This document shows positions 23,608 to 31,787 of a stretch of 64,000 nt of DNA, one piece after another. Origin of the DNA: Streptomyces sp. CBMA123. GTDB lineage: Bacteria > Actinomycetota > Actinomycetes > Streptomycetales > Streptomycetaceae. The stretch covers positions 1 through 64,000 of the forward strand of contig NZ_MECK01000223.1 in assembly GCF_014596465.1 (NCBI RefSeq), given 5' to 3'. The position numbers and the translations under genes are program-made. Position 1 is the first letter of the stretch. Each line of letters opens with the position of its first letter. The notes beneath the pieces are model-generated. The model was not told where the DNA came from. It ran no database searches and saw only the letters and a list, made by a program, of their open reading frames with translations.

Positions 23608-23866
23608 GACTACACGCATAGATCACCCAGGGTGATCTCCTGGATATTCTGGGCAACGCCCGGCTTGCGCCACATCAGAAGCACCGACGGCGCATTGACG
23701 ACCCATCACGAATCCACTGCATCCACATGATCAAATAACACGTCGTCATTCCATAAACGAGTAATATTGAAGATTGAACCAAAGGGTCACAATTGCGCTT
23801 CTGTGGCCTTCCCCACACGCCCTCCAGTGCCGTACGGCGCCTTAGTGATGCCTAGACTCGGTTGCC
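23608..23866. other. AT-rich intergenic region before the MmyB-like regulator
   Basis: No gene is seen. The stretch is clearly AT-richer than the rest of the window (for example CATTCCATAAACGAGTAATATTG). A -10-like TAGACT at about 23850 lies eight bases before the next gene's ATG, which has no ribosome site. Confidence 0.5.
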
Positions 23867-24679
23867 ATGAGCACCGACTTCGAGCGCCTCGCGGCTCGCG
23901 ATCAAACGCTCGCCGCCATGATCCAGTGCTGGCGACAGCGAACAGATCCCAACTCCATTCCAGGTCTGGTCACAACCCCGGGCCGCCGCAAGCGGGAACT
24001 CACCAAGACCGAAGTCGCCAAACTGGCCGGCATCAGCGTCAAGTGGTATTCGAAGCTGGAAAACGGAGAGCCCGCACAATTCTCCGACGAAATCCTCGAC
24101 AGCCTGGCATTCACATTCCGGCTCAGCGATGCGGAGCGTCTGGCCCTGTACCACCACGCCACCGGGCGCGCCCCTGCCCCGCGAGACACCGAGCCCGACG
24201 CGATGGCGGCCATGGACGCGGACATGCAGCGCCTCCTCGATAAGATGCTCCCCCACCCCGCGTACATCTCGGACGTCGCCTGGAACGTCGTGGCGCACAA
24301 CAACCCGTCCCGGGAGATGTACCCCTGGGTCTACCAGCGCAACATCATGAGGTGGGCATTCCTCTACCCCGGCGCCCGCGAGCAGCTGGTCAACTGGAAG
24401 GAATCCTGGGCGGTCCCCTTCCTGGCCCAGATCCGCACCGCCGCCGCCCAGTACCCCGATAACTCCCAGTTGAAGAAGCTCGTCGCGGACATCCTGGAGG
24501 GCTGCCCGGAAGCCCAGGAGCTGTGGGAGCGGCACGACTTCTACGAGCACCCGGACGGCGACATCCGACACATGCGCATCCCGCACGGCGGCGCCGGCGA
24601 GGTCCCCGTCCGCATCATGGCCTTGGCCCCTCTGCGCAACAGGCAGCTGCGGTTCATCGTCGCCTTCCACGGCGTCTGA
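23867..24679 (+). CDS. MmyB-like XRE regulator (270 aa)
   Basis: A helix-turn-helix at residues about 42-75 (LTKTEVAKLAGISVKWYSKLENG) is followed by the MmyB-type ligand-binding domain: MLPHPAYISDVAWNVVAHNN, then RNIMRWAF..PGAREQLVNWKE, FLAQIRTAAAQYPDNSQLKKLVADI and the C-terminal VPVRIMALAPLRNRQLRFIVAFHG. Proteins of this family (named after the methylenomycin activator MmyB) are often pathway regulators that sit next to a reductase. The start lacks a ribosome site but has TAGACT eight bases upstream, so the transcript may be leaderless. Its terminator converges with the DUF397 gene. Confidence 0.85.
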   Translation: MSTDFERLAARDQTLAAMIQCWRQRTDPNSIPGLVTTPGRRKRELTKTEVAKLAGISVKWYSKLENGEPAQFSDEILDSLAFTFRLSDAERLALYHHATGRAPAPRDTEPDAMAAMDADMQRLLDKMLPHPAYISDVAWNVVAHNNPSREMYPWVYQRNIMRWAFLYPGAREQLVNWKESWAVPFLAQIRTAAAQYPDNSQLKKLVADILEGCPEAQELWERHDFYEHPDGDIRHMRIPHGGAGEVPVRIMALAPLRNRQLRFIVAFHGV

Positions 24680-24777
24680 CGCTTCCGATTGTTGCGAGCC
24701 GTGTCGCAGGCACGCCAGAAGACACCCGCGGCGGAGTAGGTCGGTCAGGGGCCGCCCGTTGCCCCTGCCGACCCCGG

Positions 24778-24808
24778 CGGCCCGACACTCCAAGGGCGTG
24801 TCGGGCCG
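24778..24808. terminator. Bidirectional hairpin between convergent genes
   Basis: CGGCCCGACAC (24778-24788) pairs perfectly with GTGTCGGGCCG (24798-24808); nine-base loop. It lies about 100 bases after the MmyB-like gene and 20 bases beyond the end of the leftward DUF397 gene, so it can serve both. Confidence 0.7.
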
Positions 24809-24828
24809 TAAGCCTGTTCAGGGAGATG

Positions 24829-25050
24829 TCACAGAATGCCGAGGTCGAACCTTCCGGCTACCACCGTCTGGAGGAAGGCAGCGTAGGTCTCTGCGGGAAG
24901 GGCTAGCGCCGGGCCCCGAGGGTCCTTCGAGTCGCGGATGTACATCGTCGAGTTGGCGGCAGCGACTTCAACGCAATCTCCATTGCCGCCGCTGTAGCTG
25001 GACTTCCTCCATACGACCTGCAAGGCCGTGGAGTCTGGCACGATGCTCAC
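24829..25050 (-). CDS. DUF397 small regulator-partner protein (73 aa)
   Basis: The core WRKSSYSGGNGDCVEVA...YIRDSKDPRGPAL is the DUF397 signature. These small proteins act as partners, probably antagonists, of the XRE-DUF5753 regulators encoded next to them (as in the WhiJ/BldB-related systems). The ATG overlaps the stop of the regulator gene by four bases, so the two are coupled. Confidence 0.9.
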   Translation of the reverse strand: MSIVPDSTALQVVWRKSSYSGGNGDCVEVAAANSTMYIRDSKDPRGPALALPAETYAAFLQTVVAGRFDLGIL

Positions 25051-25892
25051 TTCAATCGGTCTTTCTGCTCAGTGATGAAGTCGAGGGACTGGCTGACGGG
25101 CCACGCTTCGGCGGCGATCTCGCGAAACGCCCGATCGAAGACGCTCACCCGCTGCGGGTCTTCAACCCACTCGCTTGTCAGCAGACCTTCGAGCAGGACC
25201 ACGTCGAGGTCACTGCCGGGGAATCCCAGTTTGGAGAACGGCCCATTCATGCCCTGGTGAACCCCGGTCGTCGCGGGCATCACCTGGATGGTGACGTTCG
25301 CAAGGACGGCGAGTTCCAACAACTTCTCCAGCTGCCCGCGCATGGTCTGCGCTCCGCCCACGAGGCTGCGGAGAGCGGCTTCATGGATGACAGCCCACAT
25401 CTCCAGCGGCTTCGGCTGGGTGAGTACGGCCTGCCGTTCGCGCCGGATGCGTACCCGCGCCTCGACATCCTCGGGCGACGCGCCTATCGCCAGTCGGCTG
25501 ATGGCAGCGCGCGCGTAGTCCGCGGTCTGGAAGAGTCCAGGGATGAGTTGCACCTGGTAGGTGTGGAACGAGAGCGCCGAGGACTCCAAACTGATCTGGT
25601 CCGCCAACCAGGGCGGCAGCACGTCTTGGTAGTTGAACCACCAACCTCGCCTGTTGCCTTCCCTGGCGACCGCCACGAGTGATTCGCGGAGTTCGACGTC
25701 GCACTCGTAGGCGCGAGCGATCTTGTCGACGTCGGCGTGCTTCGCCGGCGTCTTGGCCAGCTCAAGCCGTGACAGCTTCGCCACGGTGATGCCCGTGAGC
25801 TGTTCGGCGGCCTCCAGGGTGAGACCGCGCTTCTCGCGCAGCGCCCGCAACTGGTTGCCGAGTTGGCGTTGCCGAACCGTGGCCGGCGCCAT
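25047..25892 (-). CDS. XRE-DUF5753 transcriptional regulator (281 aa)
   Basis: Helix-turn-helix at about residues 9-65 (LGNQLRALREKRGLTLEAAEQLTGITVAKLSRLE), then the DUF5753 ligand-like domain (IPGLFQTADYARAAIS; MWAVIHEAALRSLVGGAQTMRGQLEKLLELA; VTIQVMP). ATG 25892 has AAGGGG eight bases upstream. It is translated together with DUF397. Such pairs often sit beside a HATPase gene that diverges from them, as here, and act in development or antibiotic control in Streptomyces. A TGAGAATTCTCA palindrome about 110 bases upstream is a likely operator. Confidence 0.9.
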   Translation of the reverse strand: MAPATVRQRQLGNQLRALREKRGLTLEAAEQLTGITVAKLSRLELAKTPAKHADVDKIARAYECDVELRESLVAVAREGNRRGWWFNYQDVLPPWLADQISLESSALSFHTYQVQLIPGLFQTADYARAAISRLAIGASPEDVEARVRIRRERQAVLTQPKPLEMWAVIHEAALRSLVGGAQTMRGQLEKLLELAVLANVTIQVMPATTGVHQGMNGPFSKLGFPGSDLDVVLLEGLLTSEWVEDPQRVSVFDRAFREIAAEAWPVSQSLDFITEQKDRLK

Positions 25893-26226
25893 CGGCAGTA
25901 CCCCTTTCTCAGATCTGGACCATCGAGCAGCCAGTCTGCCCTCTGCGTCGCACCGCTCGCCAACCGCCCCCGAGTCCGGCGTGCGAGCTATGGAAGATCC
26001 AATGAGAATTCTCAAATTTTGCGGAACGACTTGAACTGACACGCATCCGACTGCCATCCTCACTGTCACGGATCGCACGCCATTGCCTTCGGGCAGTGAT
26101 CGGCGAGTCGCGTACTTGAGCATGTCCAGATCCAGGGCGGGGCCGTTCGTTCGCCTCGCCGGCGACCCGCGGGGTTGCCTCCTCGGAACCATCTGATGCC
26201 GCCTCACCGGCCCCGGAGGAACTGTC
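25893..26226. promoter_or_regulatory. Divergent promoter region with palindrome TGAGAATTCTCA
   Basis: The region separates the XRE-DUF5753 and HATPase genes. A perfect 12-bp palindrome (26003-26014) overlaps a -35-like TTGAGA on the minus strand, with a CATAGC-like -10 about 17 bases further on, so it could be the autoregulatory site. The right part holds GGAGGA before the HATPase start. No small gene is evident. Confidence 0.5.
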
Positions 26227-26826
26227 ATGCATCACGTCTTACGGCTCACAGCGCCGCTCAGAGCGGCTTCTGTGGGCAACATCCGCAACTTGCTGGCCAG
26301 CCGGGTCGCCCAGGCTGGCATCGTCCTCGACGAGTTCCGGGCCTATGCACTTCGGGTCGGTTCGTCGGAGCTTTTCGGCAACGCGATCAAGTACCGCGGT
26401 CCTGTACCCCCCGGCAGCAACGCCGTGTTGCTGATCGAGGGCGACGTCGACCAGGAACGCGGCCGACTGCGGATCACGTTCACGAACCCCGGTCAGTCCG
26501 TGCCGACGATGAACAGTCGCGTCGACGACCTGGACGCGACCAGTGGCCGGGGCCTCGTGGTGGTTGCTGGCTACGCGGACGACGTCGGCTGGGGCCAACG
26601 CCTCGACCCGGAAGGCGGGGTGGACGGATGGTCCGTGTGGTTCGAACTTGAGGTGCAGGAGCTGCCGGATTTCGGTCAGGCCACCGCTGAGGCGGAAGTG
26701 CAGCCGGATGATTCGGTCTCGACACAGCCTCGAAGGCTGCACGCCGCGAGGATGTCCGCCGTCCGCAAGCGGCTGACCAAGGCAGGGTGGCCGCTCCGGC
26801 GAGCCAGGGAGTGGCTCGCCGCTTAG
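26227..26826 (+). CDS. HATPase_c anti-sigma-like ATP-binding protein (199 aa), with a TTA codon
   Basis: N-box SSELFGNAIKYRG and a C-terminal G-box (DATSGRGLVVVAGYADDVGW) place it in the RsbW/SpoIIAB-like HATPase_c family, which in Streptomyces acts as anti-sigma or regulatory kinase. ATG 26227 has GGAGGA six bases upstream. The fifth codon is TTA (26239-26241), which needs the bldA tRNA, so translation is probably growth-phase dependent. A basic C-terminal tail (MSAVRKRLTKAGWPLRRAREWLAA) follows the domain. It sits divergent from the XRE-DUF5753/DUF397 pair. Confidence 0.85.
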   Translation: MHHVLRLTAPLRAASVGNIRNLLASRVAQAGIVLDEFRAYALRVGSSELFGNAIKYRGPVPPGSNAVLLIEGDVDQERGRLRITFTNPGQSVPTMNSRVDDLDATSGRGLVVVAGYADDVGWGQRLDPEGGVDGWSVWFELEVQELPDFGQATAEAEVQPDDSVSTQPRRLHAARMSAVRKRLTKAGWPLRRAREWLAA

Positions 26827-27082
26827 GCGACGCGGCATGTGTCCAGTGGTCTCCGATCAACTGCCGGCTCGTTTCCTGAACTCCGGCCGTAGGACAGCTG
26901 CGATCGCGCCGTTGTGAGTGGCGCAGCGAGGCAGACCTAGGACACTCCGCATCCGTCCCCACGCCGCCACCTTCCCCCCGTCCTGCAGGGGGACGACGGC
27001 GGCCTGCCCGGCACCCCCAGCGCGCCTCCCCGGTAGCGGCGACTGGGCAGCTCTTCCGAATTCCTATGACGGGAAGGCCACG

Positions 27083-27670
27083 ATGATCGCGTTCACCCGG
27101 CCTCCCTCGCATGTGCTCGGCGGTGCCTGGCTCGCCGGCGTCAGCAGCAACCCCGGCCAAATCCGCGGGATGTGGCGGTGCGGACAGCCCGCCCCCATAC
27201 AGGTGAGTTGCCGATTCGACGTGGTGGCGATTGTCGGCGCCGCCCTCACGCGGGCGGTGGTAGACGAGTTACGGGCCAGCGAGCACGCGATCGGTCCGGT
27301 CCTGTACGACCACGGCGTCCACGTCAGCTCCTGGCTGGTGCCGGTGCGCCCCGACCTGGACTGGCAGATGTCGTCCACCACACTGCTGACCGCTCCAGCG
27401 GACGGTAGCGAGCCACCGCTGGTCGCGATGCCGGCACCTGGCGTTGGACGGGTCGGGGTGTTGGAGTGGCTGGTCGAGCCGGACGGCACGGGGATGCTGA
27501 CCCGTCACTCGGATCTCGCAGTCGCGCTGCACCGGGTGCGCGCCGTCGTGCGGCGCTCCTCCCCACGCGGGCGAAGGCGGGACCTCTCCTCTGACGTTCG
27601 CCAGCGCGGGCCGCGACCGCCGAAGCCCCAGGCCGATGACTCCAACAACCAGGCACGGAGGGCACGATGA
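27083..27670 (+). CDS. Hypothetical protein A of a paralogous pair (195 aa), with a TTA codon
   Basis: ATG 27083 has GGGAAGG five bases upstream. The core IGPVLYDHGVHVSSWLVPV, preceded by a Trp-rich start (WLAGVSSNPGQIRGMWRCGQPAPI), resembles truncated bifunctional primase-polymerase-like proteins of Streptomyces, but no catalytic acidic residues can be fixed. A TTA codon at 27269-27271 suggests bldA control, as in the HATPase gene upstream. The C-terminus is basic and disordered. The stop overlaps the next ATG by four bases. Confidence 0.65.
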   Translation: MIAFTRPPSHVLGGAWLAGVSSNPGQIRGMWRCGQPAPIQVSCRFDVVAIVGAALTRAVVDELRASEHAIGPVLYDHGVHVSSWLVPVRPDLDWQMSSTTLLTAPADGSEPPLVAMPAPGVGRVGVLEWLVEPDGTGMLTRHSDLAVALHRVRAVVRRSSPRGRRRDLSSDVRQRGPRPPKPQADDSNNQARRAR

Positions 27671-28179
27671 CAGCTGCCACGATTGTCCCGACCACGCTTA
27701 TGCGTCAGGTGATCGAGGGCATGCGCTGGCTCGGCGGGCACACTCGCGACCCGGAGGCGACCTGGAGGGTGTGGGCGGAAGGCCGCGCGGTCCCCATCCC
27801 GATCGGCGACGGCTTCGCCGTGGTGCGGCTTCCGGAAGCACTAGGCCAAGCCGCCGTCCGCGCGCTGGCCGGTGGCACCCCCAGCCTGGTCGGGCCGGTG
27901 CTCGCCGACCATTCGGCGGGCGTCATCGAGGTCCTCGTACCCCTTGCCCCGGCGGTGTGGCAGGGCACCGGGGCCGAGCTGATCGACGGGAGCCGGCTGG
28001 AGAGGCAGATGGTGAAGTGCCCTCCGCCCAGCCGCCGTGCGGACGGACGGGACTGGCTCTACCTGCCGAGGGCCTTGCCGGGCCGCCCGGCGGTACTTAC
28101 CGACCCGTACCGCCTCTCCGAGGCTGTGAGCATCGCCAGATCCCAACTCGTCTCCCTTGCGGGCCAGTTCAACCAGTGA
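27667..28179 (+). CDS. Hypothetical protein B of a paralogous pair (170 aa)
   Basis: ATGA overlap with gene A. It shares the same layout as A: MRWLGGHTRDPEATWRVWAEGRAVPIPIGDGFAVVRLPE, then GPVLADHSAGVIEVLVPL, so A and B appear to be old duplicates, perhaps forming a heterodimer. A final helix (YRLSEAVSIARSQLVSLAGQF) is added. The family resembles prim-pol-like fragments; function unknown. A 12-bp hairpin follows the stop. Confidence 0.65.
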   Translation: MTAATIVPTTLMRQVIEGMRWLGGHTRDPEATWRVWAEGRAVPIPIGDGFAVVRLPEALGQAAVRALAGGTPSLVGPVLADHSAGVIEVLVPLAPAVWQGTGAELIDGSRLERQMVKCPPPSRRADGRDWLYLPRALPGRPAVLTDPYRLSEAVSIARSQLVSLAGQFNQ

Positions 28180-28184
28180 AGCCT

Positions 28185-28226
28185 CCCGGTGTCGGCCGCT
28201 GCCCCTGAGGCGTTGCCGACACCGGG
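28185..28226 (+). terminator. Hairpin after the paralogous pair
   Basis: CCCGGTGTCGGC (28185-28196) pairs perfectly with GCCGACACCGGG (28215-28226); 18-base loop. It begins six bases after the stop. The next gene has its own leader. Confidence 0.6.
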
Positions 28227-28374
28227 ACACCACGACGAACCGGCCGCCGCGACCTCGCGCACCTCGGCGCACCGCCAGGCCAGACCCACCTCAGCCAGGG
28301 CCGGACGGGGGCCTCCCCCGCTGCCTGCCGTAGCACTCGAATAGTCGCCAACTTTCTTGACTGATCGGAGCATT

Positions 28375-29310
28375 GTGAAGCCCGAGGAAAGCTGCGCCGC
28401 AGTCGTCGCAACGGCCTGGCGCGCGGGCCTCGACCCGCGGCGCGCCGTCCTCCTGCAGGGTGGACCGCATCACACCTGGCGTCTGCCCGAGTCGGGGGCC
28501 GTCGCCAAGGTCTGGCGCCCGGGCACCGAGGCCGAGACGGCCCTGCGTGAAACCCGGATCGCACGATGGCTGCTGCGCAACGGCATCCAGGCCCCGCGTC
28601 CGGCCGGCACGTCCGCCTACCCGCTCGTGCACTCCGGCCGCTACCACCTCCAGGTCACCTTCGCCGAGGACCTCGGCGACCGCCCGCCCCGTCCGGCCGA
28701 CCTCGCGGACGTCCTGCGGCGATTGCACCAACTGAAAGTCCCCGCGGGCCTGGGTCTGCCGAAGTTCAACCCGTTCACGACGCTGTCTCAGCGCATCAGG
28801 AACCTGCCCCCGGGCACGCTGTCCTCCGACCAGGAACAGCACCTGCGCGCTCTGTTGGCCGGCGCCCGGGCCACCTGGCGCGCCACGCCGCCCGGCCCGA
28901 TGTGCGTGATCCACGGCGACGCCACCCCGACGAACTGCATCATCACCCCGCGCGGTCCCGCCCTGATCGACTTCGAGCGGACGGCTGTCGGGCCCGGCGT
29001 GTGGGACCAGGCCGCTGCCGGGTGGAGGCGTGACATCTTCGCCACGCCTGGCGAGGAGAGCAGCGAGTTCTTCACCGCCTACGGTCACGACGTCACCGGC
29101 GACGACGACGGCCACTCCTACCGTGCGATGACCCCGCTCTTCGCCCTCGGCGCGTGGCTCTTCCTTGCCGAGTACACCCGCATCGACCCGGAACTCCAGG
29201 GCGAGGCGGACCGCCGGCTGGCCACCATCCTCACTTCCCCCCTGCCGCCGTTCCCGTGGCACTGGCGCTCTGCCTCCCGCGCCAAGGCGGAAGCCGCGGT
29301 GACCACCTGA
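28375..29310 (+). CDS. Aminoglycoside-phosphotransferase-like kinase (311 aa)
   Basis: The kinase-like fold is shown by AVAKVWRP (ATP Lys), the catalytic loop VIHGDATPTNCII (H-G-D...N) and LIDFERTAVG (metal-binding D). APH/choline-kinase-type enzymes phosphorylate small molecules, or are regulatory. GTG 28375 is chosen over TTG 28357 because CGGAG precedes it. It follows a terminator and precedes a DUF5753 protein. Substrate unknown; in this regulatory island it need not be a resistance enzyme. Confidence 0.8.
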   Translation: MKPEESCAAVVATAWRAGLDPRRAVLLQGGPHHTWRLPESGAVAKVWRPGTEAETALRETRIARWLLRNGIQAPRPAGTSAYPLVHSGRYHLQVTFAEDLGDRPPRPADLADVLRRLHQLKVPAGLGLPKFNPFTTLSQRIRNLPPGTLSSDQEQHLRALLAGARATWRATPPGPMCVIHGDATPTNCIITPRGPALIDFERTAVGPGVWDQAAAGWRRDIFATPGEESSEFFTAYGHDVTGDDDGHSYRAMTPLFALGAWLFLAEYTRIDPELQGEADRRLATILTSPLPPFPWHWRSASRAKAEAAVTT

Positions 29311-29453
29311 CCCGGCGCGGCGACCACAAGCCAGCGCCTGCCTGCCGTTCCGGTTCCGACCGTCCCGGCGGGCCCCCAGCCACAGGCCGGTCACCGACGA
29401 CAGGCCGCTCCGCAATCCCCCTGCCCCGCAGGACAACCGAAAGAGGAGACAGC

Positions 29454-30014
29454 ATGAACCCCGTGAGCACCGTGTTGGCGCCCATCCAGAACAGCCTCCT
29501 GGACTTGCACCGCTCCGCCACCACCGTCCAGTCGTACGAGAACAGCATCGTCCACGGCACCCTGCAGACCGAGAACTACGCTCGCGCCATCTTCGAGCAC
29601 GCTCACGAGCTCTACCCGGTCTCGCGCGAGGACATCGAGACCGCGCTCCAGGCGAGGATGGCCAGGCGTGACCTCTTCGACGGAGAGCGGAAGTTCGAGA
29701 TGATCACGACCACGCGAGCCCTGACGGCGGACGTCGCGGGTACGGCCGTACTCCGCGAGCAGCTGGCCTACCTGCTGGAGTGCATGGAGCGCCCGGGCCT
29801 GACGCTCGGCGTCATCCCCACCGGCACCCTGGTGGGCACCTACTGGGACTTCACCATTATCAACTCGGTCAGGGTCGAGATCGACCAGTACGAGGGCCCC
29901 CGTACCGTCACCGATCCGGCGTCGGTCGGTCGCTTCCGGGACGTCTTCGACCGCCTCCGCCGCACCGCGGTCTACGGCGACGACGCGCGCGCCCTGATCA
30001 GCAACCTGATCTAG
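29454..30014 (+). CDS. DUF5753 domain protein lacking the HTH (186 aa)
   Basis: The whole protein corresponds to the DUF5753 domain (IVHGTLQTENYARAIF; VSREDIETALQARMARRDLF; AVLREQLAYLLECMERPGLTLGVIP), which normally follows an XRE helix-turn-helix. Here the HTH is absent, although a good GAGGAG ribosome site precedes ATG 29454. It could titrate partners such as DUF397 proteins or form mixed complexes with intact regulators such as the one at 25047. Upstream sequence shows no HTH in any frame. Confidence 0.8.
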   Translation: MNPVSTVLAPIQNSLLDLHRSATTVQSYENSIVHGTLQTENYARAIFEHAHELYPVSREDIETALQARMARRDLFDGERKFEMITTTRALTADVAGTAVLREQLAYLLECMERPGLTLGVIPTGTLVGTYWDFTIINSVRVEIDQYEGPRTVTDPASVGRFRDVFDRLRRTAVYGDDARALISNLI

Positions 30015-30246
30015 AGCCGGCCGAGCCTCTCTGAGGTACACCCTCGCCCCATGCCCAACGGTCGCCGTGAGGGCGCGGGCCGCGCCGCACGCACGACCCG
30101 GCGCGGCCCGCCGGCGAACCCCCAGCTCGCCCCAGGCATGGACAGCCAACTGCCACAGTCGCATTCAACTGAGCTGGGAAGCAGCGTGGTTGACCCAACC
30201 AGCACCTCCCCACCCTCCGGTTCGGAGGACTAGCGAAAGTTCGGAG

Positions 30247-30768
30247 ATGAACGACAAGACACCGCCCAGCCGCAGCGTGAGCGGCGACCCGCCGGCCGTT
30301 CCGGGCGACCAGGCGGCCGTGCTCGTCGGCCGAACTGGGATTCCCGTACTGCTGCTCGCCGGCTTGGTCGGCGTGCCGACCTTGACCGCCGGCACCGGCG
30401 GCAACCCGCTCCGCTACATCTCCACCACCGCGCTGTACGAGGACGACCTGCGCACCGAGGTCCACGCCCCGGGCGGGCCGCATCCTGAGCAACTTGTCCG
30501 CTGCGCCCTCCCCGGCGCCTCGACGACCTCCAGCGCCTACCTCGCCACCCCGGTCGAGATGGCGCTGGGAGTCGAGGCCCGCCACAACGGGCTGATCGCC
30601 CGCTCCGCGGTGTGGGGCGGCTGGACCTTGCTCCAGCTGACCTCGGACCAGAGCGGCCGGGGCCGCCTCCCGGCGCTGAGGATGATCGGCGCGGACTCCC
30701 TCTCTGCTGGCCGACCCGGACGCCCCTACCGCCCCGGCCTTCTGAGCAAGAACACCCTTATCTCTTAA
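30247..30768 (+). CDS. Hypothetical protein (173 aa)
   Basis: ATG 30247 follows CGGAG directly. A single hydrophobic segment (TGIPVLLLAGLVGVPTLTAG) may be a buried strand-helix rather than a membrane span, then RYISTTALYEDDLRTEVHAP and an Arg/Gly-rich end. No family recognised. It lies between the DUF5753 protein and the metalloprotease-like gene. Confidence 0.5.
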   Translation: MNDKTPPSRSVSGDPPAVPGDQAAVLVGRTGIPVLLLAGLVGVPTLTAGTGGNPLRYISTTALYEDDLRTEVHAPGGPHPEQLVRCALPGASTTSSAYLATPVEMALGVEARHNGLIARSAVWGGWTLLQLTSDQSGRGRLPALRMIGADSLSAGRPGRPYRPGLLSKNTLIS

Positions 30769-30784
30769 GTGATTTGGAATGCCA

Positions 30785-31678
30785 ATGACCACCTTCGAGT
30801 TCCGCAACGACGCCGATCTCGACGCCGACGACCACGCCCGCTACTGCGGTCTCGTCGAGGCCGCCGCCTCCCTGGTGGCCGATCTGTCCGGCCTCGCCCT
30901 GCCCAAACGGATCACCGCTGCTGCGGTCACCCCGGCCCAGTTCATCCAGCGGCAGATCGAGCACTCCGTGCTGTTGAACCGCCTCGCGCTCAACACCGTC
31001 TCCGCCGTTCCCGCCGAGGCTGCCACGGCCATGATCGACCACGTCCGCACGAACGTCGAGACGATGGTCTCCAGGTTCTACCCGACCAACCGTGCAGCGA
31101 TCATGTGGCGCGATTCCGAGCACGCCGAACTCACGTTCATGCCCGAGGTCTACGACCAGCACCTGCACCCTTCCGAGCGCCAGCTGGTGACGGTCTTCGC
31201 ACATGAGGTCACCCACCTCGCGCAGTTCGCGGTCCGGCCCGAGCTGGCGTTCGCGCCGCTCAGGTGCAAGCTTCTTGACGCCATCGTGGGCCTTCCGCAC
31301 GAGCAGCACCGCAACGCCGCTGCCCTCATCGAAGGGCACGGCCAGTACGTCGAGCGCCTCGTCGCCGAGAGGCTGTGTGGAGAGCCCGTGATTGGCGCCA
31401 TCCACGGCGAGCCGGAACCCAGCGGCCTGTACCAGGAACTCAAGGCCGACCCCGCCGCTCCGACGAACCAGCCCGGCTACAACACGGGCGAGCGGTTCAT
31501 CGCCGCCGTCATCGAGGCCGGCGGGCACCCCCTACTGCAGCAGGTCCTGGCCGACGAGGACCTGGTCCCGACCGACGCCGATCTCGACGACGCGGCCCTG
31601 TGGCTCACCCGCCACCGCTCGGTGGTCGAGTCCGCCGTGTCGGCTCCGCTCACCGCACCTGTCCGCTCTCACCCGTGA
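30785..31678 (+). CDS. Zincin-like metalloprotease (297 aa)
   Basis: HEVTHLAQF (H-E-x-x-H) supplies two zinc ligands and the catalytic Glu; ALIEGHGQYVE, about 50 residues later, should provide the third ligand. The spacing matches DUF2342-like zincins of actinobacteria. There is no signal peptide, so it acts in the cytoplasm. ATG 30785 is preferred to the ATG six bases earlier, which abuts the ribosome site. The small unknown gene upstream ends 16 bases before it. Substrate unknown; a regulator or the product of the nearby genes is possible. Confidence 0.75.
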   Translation: MTTFEFRNDADLDADDHARYCGLVEAAASLVADLSGLALPKRITAAAVTPAQFIQRQIEHSVLLNRLALNTVSAVPAEAATAMIDHVRTNVETMVSRFYPTNRAAIMWRDSEHAELTFMPEVYDQHLHPSERQLVTVFAHEVTHLAQFAVRPELAFAPLRCKLLDAIVGLPHEQHRNAAALIEGHGQYVERLVAERLCGEPVIGAIHGEPEPSGLYQELKADPAAPTNQPGYNTGERFIAAVIEAGGHPLLQQVLADEDLVPTDADLDDAALWLTRHRSVVESAVSAPLTAPVRSHP

Positions 31679-31787
31679 GGGCCGTCTTCCATCTCGATCA
31701 ACGTCACATCGGATCGGTGCTCCTCGCGTCATCGGTTCGAGCAGGTGCGCGGCTTCCCTACCCCGGATAGGAACCGGAAGGCTTTCC

